Assembly: GCF_024749045.1 (NCBI RefSeq)
Contig: NZ_CP087184.1
Span: forward strand, 3,100,001-3,164,000
Source of the DNA: Pseudomonas sp. B21-028
GTDB lineage: Bacteria; Pseudomonadota; Gammaproteobacteria; Pseudomonadales; Pseudomonadaceae
Direction of reading: 5' to 3'
DNA length: 64,000 bases
The first letter of the stretch is position 1. Each line of letters begins with the position of its first letter. The notes below the pieces were generated by a model. It did not search any database, was not told the DNA's origin, and was given only the letters and a program-made list of their open reading frames with translations. The position numbers were made by a program, and so were the translations under genes. This document shows, in pieces, positions 1 through 7,270 of the stretch.

Positions 1-1001
1 TTTAATTGGGATTCGACGGTTTCATTATGTTCGTCTGAGGGGGCGTCAATTATAGGGAAGGGCGTGCTTCTGAGTGGTGCGAAGTCGATCAGTTTTTTAA
101 GGCTCTCTGAGCTTGACAGTAAGTCAAAGGTCTTTCTGTCTGCAAGATCTTCAGATGCGCCATACAATTCTTCAGATTGGAATTGTTCGGTCACAGCTCT
201 CTGGATAGCAATATGGATATCCAACGAGCAACCCGAGCCAATAGGGGATAGATGGTAATGCCCAGGTCCTGCTTTGGGAAACGCCACTGCGAAGTAGACA
301 GATAGTACATCTTTGATAATGATGATCTGTAGCCTGCCTGCGGATGCCAAAGCGAAAGGATGGTTCAGTAACGCCGCTTCAAGTAAATCTTCAGATGGAC
401 TGTACAAGTTAATTGTCGGGCCTAGCCCGCAGACACCCATAAAGAAGAGGGACAGGATATGTCTTTCGATAACTTCTTGAGCTCCATGCAACAACGCCTC
501 GTTTTTCGTGCAGCCAAAAGCGATTCCTGAGTTGGAAGAATAGCGAGACAGGAACTGCAATGCGAGGCTGTCGTCTGCTCTGTTTTGTGCGGTTCCGGGA
601 CAAAGAAGGGCACATGGAGCAAATAATTCGTCATTATTTCCAAACGATGTAAGTCTGTAGCAGTCAATTAGCTCGTCGTTGTACGGAAGGTTAATAAAAA
701 AGCCATCCTTTGCGACTGTTGCTTGAGTGGAGATGTTGTCTGAGCGAAGCAGTGTGGATGCGTCGGTATAGGGCTGAAAGGTGCAGAAGTGCTCAATGCT
801 TTCTGCCAGCGCACCAATTAGTGAGTCCAGCCCTTTGCCTGCACCTGTTCCCACAAGGTTATTGCTGTTGTCGAAAAGCTCGGCGGTCGCTACCAGTTTG
901 GATGGTGTTGCGTAATGCGTCGCTGCTCTGAATCCAAGAGTATGGATGGTTGACATGATCTGGAACAGTGCTTCATTAGGGGGTAGTTCGCGTTCAGACA
1001 T
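1..1001 (-). CDS. YcaO-family RiPP-modifying enzyme (partial, C-terminus beyond left edge)
   Basis: An open frame of 333 codons without stop runs from an ATG at 1001 off the left edge. A GGAGAA ribosome binding site lies 6 nt upstream of the ATG. The three conserved YcaO blocks are visible: GTGAGKGLDSLIGALAESIEH (about residues 51-71, with the ExxE nucleotide/Mg2+ pair), SNSGIAFGCTKNEALLHGA followed by QEVIER (156-180), and GSGCSLDIHIAIQRAVTEQ (255-273). YcaO proteins use ATP to activate peptide backbone amides, giving azolines, thioamides or amidines in ribosomal peptides. A small ORF just upstream is a plausible substrate. Partner genes (cyclodehydratase partner, TfuA, dehydrogenase, transporter) would lie outside the window, so the exact chemistry cannot be assigned. 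The DNA is more A+T-rich than its right-hand neighbours, suggesting transfer. Confidence 0.85.
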   Translation of the reverse strand, partial: MSERELPPNEALFQIMSTIHTLGFRAATHYATPSKLVATAELFDNSNNLVGTGAGKGLDSLIGALAESIEHFCTFQPYTDASTLLRSDNISTQATVAKDGFFINLPYNDELIDCYRLTSFGNNDELFAPCALLCPGTAQNRADDSLALQFLSRYSSNSGIAFGCTKNEALLHGAQEVIERHILSLFFMGVCGLGPTINLYSPSEDLLEAALLNHPFALASAGRLQIIIIKDVLSVYFAVAFPKAGPGHYHLSPIGSGCSLDIHIAIQRAVTEQFQSEELYGASEDLADRKTFDLLSSSESLKKLIDFAPLRSTPFPIIDAPSDEHNETVESQL

Positions 1002-1020
1002 AGTGTTCTCCAATTGTCTG

Positions 1021-1048
1021 GATGCCGAAAGGAAGCCCTTTCGGCATC
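1021..1048. other. 12-bp perfect hairpin between peptide gene and YcaO gene
   Basis: GATGCCGAAAGG (1021-1032) and CCTTTCGGCATC (1037-1048) form a perfect 12-bp stem with a 4-nt loop. A T-run follows on the plus strand only, so it is a canonical terminator for plus-strand transcripts. For the minus-strand operon it lacks a U-tract and more likely acts as a 3'-end stabiliser or partial attenuator after the peptide gene. Immediately beside it a 13-bp repeat (ACTTAATCGGTCA) occurs twice with a 16-bp period (1057-1069 and 1073-1085) across the peptide stop codon. Confidence 0.7.
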
Positions 1049-1074
1049 TTTTTCTAACTTAATCGGTCACTGAC

Positions 1075-1188
1075 TTAATCGGTCAGCGAGGCGAAGAAGT
1101 TGGCTTCAGTTGGCAGTAGACCTTTGGAGAAGCCCAATGCTTGCGGCAGACCATCGAAGGTATTTATTTCAGAGCGTTTGCTACCCAT
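1075..1188 (-). CDS. Candidate RiPP precursor peptide, 37 aa
   Basis: A short ORF starts with ATG at 1188, preceded by GGAG 8 nt upstream, and stops with TAA at 1075. It lies 73 nt upstream of the YcaO gene on the same strand. The product begins MGSKRSEINTFDGLPQALGF and ends SKGLLPTEANFFASLTD. It has no cysteine; possible modification residues are the Ser/Thr and backbone amides of the C-terminal half. A 12-bp hairpin separates it from the YcaO gene, an arrangement often seen after abundant precursor genes. Size, position and ribosome binding site support a precursor, but I recognise no known RiPP class in it, so the role is inferred. Confidence 0.6.
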   Translation of the reverse strand: MGSKRSEINTFDGLPQALGFSKGLLPTEANFFASLTD

Positions 1189-1565
1189 ATCAATTACTCC
1201 TGCATAGTTGGTCAGCGTCGCGAAGCGATCGCCTAACTTGCGTGTTTGCGCAAGTGACTAATTAATAACAGTGGAGTCTTTGATGGACTATTGTGCGACT
1301 TCCGACGATGTCGTAGGTCTGTTCTTGGCGTTTAGTAGGAGGCGTGCGTAGGAATTCGAGGAAATGTTGAAAATTGCTGTTTTGCCTTGCCGTTTCATCA
1401 ACTTGAGGGGTTTACTTTTTTTGAGGCGGGGTGATTCGTAAATAATTTTCAGGCTATGAGTGCGCTGAGAGATGGCTATTCAGGGAAATGTGGCTGTTTT
1501 GGTCTCTGCTCGACATCGTTGCCACCGCAAACGCTTACGATGGCAGCGATCTGGCGAAAAAAAAC
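1189..1565. other. A+T-rich intergenic region upstream of the RiPP candidate
   Basis: No convincing gene is seen. It should hold the promoter for the leftward peptide/YcaO transcript. A perfect inverted repeat ACTTGCG-6-CGCAAGT lies at 1236-1255, in the expected 5' UTR or operator position. A 36-codon frame (ATG near 1398, minus strand) has no ribosome binding site and was not called. The right part (about 1460-1565) is the 3' flank of kguD. I see no clear intrinsic terminator there. Confidence 0.5.
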
Positions 1566-2543
1566 TCAGCCTTTCCACGCCCCCGGGTTCACCAGGTTCA
1601 TCGGCCGCTCTCCCGCCAATGCCGCCAGCAGGTTGTCCACCGCGCAGCGGGCCATGGCCTCTCGGGTCTCGTGGGTCGCCGACCCCATATGCGGGGTGGC
1701 CACCACATTGTCCATGCGCAGGAGCGGCGAGTCCGGGTCCAAGGGTTCGCGTTCGAACACGTCCAGCCCGGCGCCACGGATCTGGCCGTTGCGCAGGGCG
1801 TCGATCAGCGCCGCTTCGTCCACCACCTTGCCCCGGGAGATGTTGATGAACAGGGTCTCGGGGCGCATCTGCGCAAACGCTTGTGCATCGATCAGGCCTT
1901 GGGTTTCTGCCGTCAATGGCAGGGTCAGGCAAACGAAGTCGGCTTCGTGCAACAGCGCTTCTAGCGAGCAGTAGCGCGCATTGAATCGCTGCTCGACGGC
2001 AGGTTTGGGCGAGTGGCTGTGGTAGATCACCGGCATGCCGAAGCCGAAGTGGCCGCGCTGTGCCAAGGCCTCGCCGATGCGGCCCATGCCGATGATGCCC
2101 AGGGTCTTGCCGTGGACATCGGTACCGAAATGCCTCGGGCCGATGCTTTGTTGCCAGCCGCCCGTGCGAACCAGGTTGGCCAGTTCCACCACGCGGCGGG
2201 CCGTCGCCAGGATCAGCGCGAACCCGGTGTCGGCCGTGGTCTCGGTCAGCACGTCCGGGGTATTGCTCAGCAGGATCCGGCGTTCGGTCAGGTAGTCGAT
2301 GTCATAGTTGTCGACCCCCACCGAGACACTGGCGATGGCTTGCAGGTTCGGCGCCAGGTCCAGTAGGGATGCGTCCAGCTTGAGGCTGGCGCCCAGCAGG
2401 CCGTGGGCTGTAGGGAGGGCGTCGCGCAGTTGCGCCAGGCCTTGGGCATCGAGGCGTTCGATGAGCGTGACTTGGGCCTGGGCGTGCAGGCGAGCCATCA
2501 ACTGAGGTGATAGCGCTTTGTACAACACCACGTGCTTTTTCAT
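1566..2543 (-). CDS. kguD: 2-ketogluconate-6-phosphate reductase
   Basis: 325 aa D-isomer-specific 2-hydroxyacid dehydrogenase. It shows the Rossmann motif GMGRIGEALAQRGHFGFG (about 153-170), the catalytic Arg in NISRGKVVDEAALIDAL, the Glu in the DVFEREPL segment and the His in TPHMGSATHETR. The family reduces 2-keto acids with NAD(P)H. As the last gene of kguE-kguK-kguT-kguD it most likely reduces 2-keto-6-phosphogluconate to 6-phosphogluconate, feeding the Entner-Doudoroff route. It starts 15 nt after kguT with a GAGG-type ribosome binding site. The close relative glyoxylate/hydroxypyruvate reductase GhrB is the alternative name if context is ignored. Confidence 0.88.
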   Translation of the reverse strand: MKKHVVLYKALSPQLMARLHAQAQVTLIERLDAQGLAQLRDALPTAHGLLGASLKLDASLLDLAPNLQAIASVSVGVDNYDIDYLTERRILLSNTPDVLTETTADTGFALILATARRVVELANLVRTGGWQQSIGPRHFGTDVHGKTLGIIGMGRIGEALAQRGHFGFGMPVIYHSHSPKPAVEQRFNARYCSLEALLHEADFVCLTLPLTAETQGLIDAQAFAQMRPETLFINISRGKVVDEAALIDALRNGQIRGAGLDVFEREPLDPDSPLLRMDNVVATPHMGSATHETREAMARCAVDNLLAALAGERPMNLVNPGAWKG

Positions 2544-2558
2544 GGGAGGGACCTCGAT

Positions 2559-3857
2559 TCAGGAACGGGTGGGCGCCGGGTCTGGCGTCGCGGGGTTGGA
2601 GATGGTCCGGTCGCTGGCGCCGGGCTTGAGGGCGAGGGTCAGCACCACTGACAGCAGCAATGCGCCGCTCATCAGCAGGAAGGACATGCCCGGGGAGCCG
2701 GTGGAGCCGTTGAGGTAGCCCACCAGGTACGAACCACCGAAGGAGCCCAGCGCGCCCATGCTGTTGATCAACGCCATGGCGCCGCCGGCGACGTTAGCCG
2801 GCAGGATTTCCGGAACGATGGCAAAGAACGGCCCGTAGGGTGCGTACATGCTGGCGCCGGCGATCACCAGCAAACTGTAGGACCACCAGAAATGCTCAGG
2901 CCCCAGCAGGTACGAGGCGTAGAACGCGATGGAGGCCACCAGCAGCGGCGGCCAGACGAAACGCTTGCGCTTCTGTGCCTTGTCCGAGGCCCAGGACACG
3001 CCAAGCATGGCGACGACGGCCGCCAGGTACGGCAACGACGACAGCCATCCGGCCTCGACCATGCTCATTTGCAGGCCGGCCTTGAGGATGGACGGCAGCC
3101 ACAGCACGAACCCGTAGACGCCGATGCTCCAGCAGAAGAACTGCAACGCCAGGATGATGACCTTGGGCGAGCGGAAGGCCTCGGCGTAGTTCTTCACCGC
3201 CTTGATGCCCACCTGTTCGGCCGCCAGCACGCTTTCCAGGTCCTGTTTTTCCTGGGCGCTGAGCCATTTGGCCTGGGACGGACGGTCATCCGCCAGGCGC
3301 CACCAGATGAAGGCCCAGAGTACTGCCGGCAGGCCTTCGATGATGAACATCCAGCGCCAGTCGAATTGCTGCACCAGGTAACCCGACACCACCGACATCC
3401 ACAACATGGTCACCGGGTTGCCGAGGATCAGGAAGGTATTGGCGCGCGAGCGCTCGGCTCGGGTGAACCAGTGGCACAGGTACACCAGCATGGCCGGCAT
3501 CACGGCGGCTTCGACCACGCCGAGCATGAAGCGGATCACGATCAGCCAGTAGGCGTTGGACACCACGCCGGTCAACGTCGCCAGCGAGCCCCAGAGGATC
3601 AGGCTGACGAAGATCAGTTTCTTCACGCTGTGTTTCTGCGCGTAGATCGCCCCCGGCACCTGGAAGAAAAAGTAGCCGAGGAAAAACAGCGCGCCGAGCA
3701 ATGACGACAGTCCCGGGGTGATCATCAGGTCCTTGGCCATGCCCGAGGCTGCGGCGAAGCCATAATTGGCCCGGTCCAGGTAGGCCAGGCTGTAGGTGAT
3801 GAACACGATGGGCATGATGTACCACCAGCGGCGGGTGGCGAGGTTGAGCGTTTGCAT
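2559..3857 (-). CDS. kguT: 2-ketogluconate transporter, MFS
   Basis: 432 aa inner-membrane protein of the anion:cation symporter branch of the major facilitator superfamily. About twelve hydrophobic segments are visible. The N-terminal LDRANYGFAAASGM segment is typical of hexuronate/phthalate/tartrate-type permeases. It imports 2-ketogluconate produced in the periplasm from gluconate. It lies between kguK and kguD in the expected operon order. The start follows an AGGAGT ribosome binding site. Confidence 0.88.
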   Translation of the reverse strand: MQTLNLATRRWWYIMPIVFITYSLAYLDRANYGFAAASGMAKDLMITPGLSSLLGALFFLGYFFFQVPGAIYAQKHSVKKLIFVSLILWGSLATLTGVVSNAYWLIVIRFMLGVVEAAVMPAMLVYLCHWFTRAERSRANTFLILGNPVTMLWMSVVSGYLVQQFDWRWMFIIEGLPAVLWAFIWWRLADDRPSQAKWLSAQEKQDLESVLAAEQVGIKAVKNYAEAFRSPKVIILALQFFCWSIGVYGFVLWLPSILKAGLQMSMVEAGWLSSLPYLAAVVAMLGVSWASDKAQKRKRFVWPPLLVASIAFYASYLLGPEHFWWSYSLLVIAGASMYAPYGPFFAIVPEILPANVAGGAMALINSMGALGSFGGSYLVGYLNGSTGSPGMSFLLMSGALLLSVVLTLALKPGASDRTISNPATPDPAPTRS

Positions 3858-3921
3858 GTCGTTGACTCCTGAGCTTGTTGTTTTTGTTGCAGCAGGTGTA
3901 TGTGCGCTATTCTTCAGGCTG

Positions 3922-4911
3922 TCATTGCTCGCACGTCAGGCCCCTGTGGGAGCGAGCCTGCTCGCGAATGACGCCCTCAAATTCAGCCGATAACTCGGTC
4001 CGGGTCGGCAACCCCTCCATGTCTCCGCGGCTCTGTACGACGCGGCTGCCAATCCAATTGGCGCGCTGCACGGCCTCGGTGATGTCCCGGCCTTCCAGCA
4101 GTGCACTGATCAGGCCGACGGCAAACCCGTCGCCAGCGCCTACCGTGTCCACCACTCGGCCCACCGGCACGCCAGCCACGAAGCCCTGGTCCTGCGGCGT
4201 GCGGTAGTAGGCGCCTTGGGCGCCGAGCTTGATCACCACAGCCTTGGCGCCCTGATCCAGGTAGAAGGCAGCGATGTCGGCCGGGTCGTCGAAACCGGTC
4301 AGCAACCGGCCTTCTTCCAGCCCGGGCAAGACCCAGTGGGCGAGGGCGGCGAGGCGATTGACTTCGCTGATCATCAACGACTCGCTGGACCACAGGCTGG
4401 GTCGCAGGTTGGGGTCAAAGGACAGGCTGCGGCCGGCCTCGCGCATGCGGGTCATCAACTCAAGGGACATCTCCCGGGCCGTCACCGACAACGCCGGCAC
4501 GATACCGGTGGCATGCAAGTGCCGGGCGCCCAGCAGCGCCGGGGCAATGGCGTCGATCGACAGATGGCTGGCCGCCGAGCCGCGCCGGAAATACTCCACC
4601 TGCGGGTCGCAGCCATCGTCGCTACGGGATTTGAACTGGAACCCGGTGGGGTGCGTTGGGTCGACCGCCACGTGGCGACAATCCAGGCCTTCCTGCTCCA
4701 GCGTCTGCACGACAAAACGTCCCAGGGAATCGGCTCCGATCCGGCTCAACCACGCCACGTTGAAGCCCAGCCGCGCCAGGCCGATGGCGACGTTGCTGTC
4801 GGCCCCGGCGATACGTTTACTGAAATGGTTGACGCGGGCCAGGTCGCCGCAACTGTCGGCCACCAGCATCGCCATGGTTTCGCCGAACGACAAGACATCG
4901 AACTCAGACAT
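3922..4911 (-). CDS. kguK: 2-ketogluconate kinase, PfkB family
   Basis: About 329 aa. The ATG at 4911 (product [17 protein letters not shown]) has GGGAG 7 nt upstream and overlaps the kguE stop by 8 nt, favouring it over an in-frame start at 4947. The PfkB ATP site [13 protein letters not shown] with the catalytic Asp is near the C-terminus. The enzyme phosphorylates 2-ketogluconate at C6. The last residues, [14 protein letters not shown], are encoded by a REP palindrome (3944-3973), so the natural C-terminus has been extended or replaced by repeat DNA. Confidence 0.88.
   Translation of the reverse strand: MSEFDVLSFGETMAMLVADSCGDLARVNHFSKRIAGADSNVAIGLARLGFNVAWLSRIGADSLGRFVVQTLEQEGLDCRHVAVDPTHPTGFQFKSRSDDGCDPQVEYFRRGSAASHLSIDAIAPALLGARHLHATGIVPALSVTAREMSLELMTRMREAGRSLSFDPNLRPSLWSSESLMISEVNRLAALAHWVLPGLEEGRLLTGFDDPADIAAFYLDQGAKAVVIKLGAQGAYYRTPQDQGFVAGVPVGRVVDTVGAGDGFAVGLISALLEGRDITEAVQRANWIGSRVVQSRGDMEGLPTRTELSAEFEGVIREQARSHRGLTCEQ
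3944..3973. repeat. REP element inside the 3' end of kguK
   Basis: The sequence CTGTGGGAGCGAGCCTGCTC followed by GCGAATGACG is a single REP half. It lies wholly inside the kguK reading frame, which ends at 3922, and encodes its C-terminal tail. Confidence 0.9.
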
Positions 4912-5686
4912 GGGCAGGCTCCCGGCGTGCTTGCCCGAGGCTGGCAAGGGTGGCGACGTGTTCAGCGGTCAATTGCAGCAAGTCATCGCCTTGCAGCGGG
5001 TACTCGGCGGCGCGCATCACGTCGACGGGCATCTGCTTGAACAGCTGTTCCCACAGATGCAGATCGGTCAGCGCCGGCGGCACCGCAATCAGCTTGCCGT
5101 CGTCGCGCCGGGCCACTGCCTTGCAATGCACATACCTCACGTGGCGTCCGAGTTCGCGGGCCGCCATGGCCGCCGATTGGTCCTGCCATTGCCAGTTGCC
5201 AATGTCGAACGTCATGCCGATGGGCAATCCTTGGCGCTCGGTGGCGGCGAAGAACCGTTGGAAGGGTTCGATCCGGCCGCCCTGCGTCGTCTGGTCGTTC
5301 TCCACCAGCAACTGCACCGGGCTCGCGGCGAGGATGTCCGCCAGGCTGGCCAAGTCATGGGTGTCGGTGAAATGCCCGAGTGAGACTTTCAGCCATTTCG
5401 AGCCAAATGCTTCGGCACGCTGCAAGGCCGGCGACAGCGCGGGATTGGGCTGGGCACGGTCGGCAAGCCACAGCTCGAGGGGCGACGAGAAAATACTTTG
5501 CAGGCCTTGGGCCTGGGCGCTGGCGGCCAGCTCGGCGGGCTGTTCGTGGGTGAGCAGTTCTTCACGCCATTCGATCCGTGAGGCGCCGGCGGCGGCCAAT
5601 AGCGTGGTGAAACGGCCTTGGCCTTGCTGGCGCACCAAGTCGGCGCCGTAGCTGGACAGGCTGATGGAAACGGGTGGCTTGTTCAT
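4904..5686 (-). CDS. kguE: Sugar phosphate isomerase/epimerase of ketogluconate operon
   Basis: 260 aa TIM-barrel protein of the xylose-isomerase-like (AP endonuclease 2) superfamily. Metal-site-like segments include [15 protein letters not shown] (about 150) and TFDIGNWQW (about 180). It is the first gene of kguEKTD and is translationally coupled to kguK (ATGTCTGA overlap). The precise reaction of KguE is not well defined; the name follows operon position in pseudomonads. A PtxS-type palindrome lies 13 nt upstream of the start. Confidence 0.85.
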   Translation of the reverse strand: MNKPPVSISLSSYGADLVRQQGQGRFTTLLAAAGASRIEWREELLTHEQPAELAASAQAQGLQSIFSSPLELWLADRAQPNPALSPALQRAEAFGSKWLKVSLGHFTDTHDLASLADILAASPVQLLVENDQTTQGGRIEPFQRFFAATERQGLPIGMTFDIGNWQWQDQSAAMAARELGRHVRYVHCKAVARRDDGKLIAVPPALTDLHLWEQLFKQMPVDVMRAAEYPLQGDDLLQLTAEHVATLASLGQARREPAHV

Positions 5687-5699
5687 TGTTCTACACCTC

Positions 5700-5713
5700 T
5701 GAAACCGGTTTCA
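5700..5713. promoter_or_regulatory. PtxS operator upstream of kguE
   Basis: The perfect 14-bp palindrome TGAAACCGGTTTCA lies just upstream of kguE. The identical palindrome lies before ptxS (6893-6906). It matches the operator known for PtxS, a LacI-family repressor released by 2-ketogluconate. Confidence 0.88.
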
Positions 5714-5748
5714 GTTCTGTTCAAAAAAAAGGTTCTGCTTGAGGGCCC

Positions 5749-5827
5749 CATCGCGAGCAGGCTCGCTCCCACAAGGGATCGTCCATGCTCCCCAGTTCCA
5801 CTGTGGGAGCGAGCCTGCTCGCGATTG
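5749..5827. repeat. Inverted REP pair between ptxS and kguE
   Basis: Two REP cores in opposite orientation (5749-5776 and 5801-5826) form a large potential cruciform directly after the ptxS stop codon. The position could terminate or insulate ptxS from kguE transcription. Confidence 0.9.
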
Positions 5828-5832
5828 GGCCA

Positions 5833-6858
5833 TCACCGTTCCGTCCCCTGGGTCGACCCACGCTCAATCAACTGCGCCGCAAAATCCAGGGTTTGCACCG
5901 GCCCGTTGTCACCGCGCAAGCGCTTGAGCAAGCATTCGAAGGCACTGGCACCGATCTCGGCGGTCGGTTGGGCCAGGGCGGTGATGCCGCTGCCCACCAA
6001 TGGGTACCAGTCCAGGTCGTCGAGGGCGATCAACCCCACGTCGTCGAACAGGTGGCAGCCCAATTCGCGCAGCACTTGGGTGGCGACCAGGGCGGCAATG
6101 CCGTTGGCGCAGAACAGCGCCTTGGGGCCGGGGCCCGGCTGGGCGAGGAAGGTCTTGATCCGAGCCGTCAGTTGGTCGCGGATTTCCACCACGGCGCCGG
6201 CCAGGGCCGGACGTCGTTCGATGCCCGACTTGAAGCTCTCGACCCGCTCGATCCGGGAACTGGTGCCGTCGAAGGGTTCGGTCACCATCAGCAGGTCGCG
6301 GTAGCCGCGCTGTTCGAGATGGTCGAGGGCCATCTTCACCGCCGCCGGGTTGTCCAGGCCCACCAGGTCACTTTCGAGCCGATCGACCTTGCGGTCCACC
6401 AGCACCAGGGGCATTTCGCTGCGCAGCTCAAGCAGTTCATCCCGGTGATGACCCAGGGTGTTCACGATCAGCCCTTCGATGTTGTAGGCACGCAACAGGG
6501 CCAGGTGCTGGCGCTCCTGTTCGTCATCCCGGTCGGTGTTGCACACCACGAGGCTGTAGCCGTGGCGGCGGCAGGCGGTTTCCACGCCGTGCATCACGGC
6601 AATTGAATAGGGGTTGCGGATATCAGCCACCAGCATGCCGATCAGGCGGGTGCGGCCGCGCTTGAGGCCGCGGGCCATCTGGTTGGGGCGATAGCCCAGC
6701 TCGCTGATCGCCTGCTCGATGCGCCGGGCGATGGCCTCGGAGAGCAGGGCGCGATCCTCGCCGATGAACCGCGAGACGCTGGCCTTGGAAACCCCGGCGC
6801 GTTCGGCGACATCGAGCATGGTCACGCGGCTGCGCTGGGCGGCGGAGAAAGAATTCAC
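5833..6858 (-). CDS. ptxS: LacI-family repressor of ketogluconate operon
   Basis: 341 aa. The N-terminal LacI helix-turn-helix (VTMLDVAERAGVSKASVSRF, about 13-32) and hinge helix (GYRPNQMARGLKRGRT) are followed by a periplasmic-binding-like effector domain. It is upstream of and co-oriented with kguEKTD, as in P. aeruginosa, where PtxS represses itself and the kgu genes until 2-ketogluconate binds. A TGAAACCGGTTTCA operator lies 35 nt upstream of its start, consistent with autorepression. Confidence 0.92.
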   Translation of the reverse strand: MNSFSAAQRSRVTMLDVAERAGVSKASVSRFIGEDRALLSEAIARRIEQAISELGYRPNQMARGLKRGRTRLIGMLVADIRNPYSIAVMHGVETACRRHGYSLVVCNTDRDDEQERQHLALLRAYNIEGLIVNTLGHHRDELLELRSEMPLVLVDRKVDRLESDLVGLDNPAAVKMALDHLEQRGYRDLLMVTEPFDGTSSRIERVESFKSGIERRPALAGAVVEIRDQLTARIKTFLAQPGPGPKALFCANGIAALVATQVLRELGCHLFDDVGLIALDDLDWYPLVGSGITALAQPTAEIGASAFECLLKRLRGDNGPVQTLDFAAQLIERGSTQGTER

Positions 6859-6892
6859 GGTGGAACCTGCCTGTTGGATTTATTAGTGGCTA

Positions 6893-6906
6893 TGAAACCG
6901 GTTTCA
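6893..6906. promoter_or_regulatory. PtxS operator upstream of ptxS
   Basis: Palindrome TGAAACCGGTTTCA identical to the one before kguE, located 35-48 nt upstream of the ptxS start. It is expected to mediate autorepression. Confidence 0.87.
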
Positions 6907-7000
6907 GGAAACCTCAGAACCTGGTAAGTCGTCAAGGGCGTTGTGTGGGAGGGGCGACCGACGGTGGGTGACGATCAGGGGCCAGACGGCTGGGCCGCCG

Positions 7001-7232
7001 CTTCGCGAGCAGGCTCGCTCCCACAGGGTTCCAGGTTGATTGCAGGATCTGTGGTTGCCAGAGAAACCTGTAGGAGCGGGCTTGCCCGCGAAGGCGGTGT
7101 GTCTGTTACAGGTGTATTGGATGTGCCGGCGTTATCGCGGGCAAACCCGGCTCCCACAGGGGTTCCAGGTTGATCGCAGGATCTGTGGTCTCCAGCGAAA
7201 CCTGTGGGAGCTAGCCTGCTCGCGATAGCAGT
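7001..7232. repeat. Cluster of four REP elements with duplicated spacer
   Basis: Alternating REP cores occur at 7001-7028, 7068-7094, 7131-7162 and 7201-7230. The spacer beginning GGTTCCAGGTTGAT is present twice (about 7026-7071 and 7160-7203), so one inverted pair plus spacer has been tandemly duplicated and has diverged. It fills most of the 412-bp gap between ptxS and the chemoreceptor gene; no gene is seen there. Confidence 0.9.
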
Positions 7233-7270
7233 GGGTCAGCTTGCATCCGCGCTGGATGCAAGCGTTGCCC

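Noticed and set aside
1290..1398. 36-codon minus-strand frame upstream of the precursor candidate
   Set aside because: No Shine-Dalgarno and no resemblance to the precursor; probably part of the promoter region.
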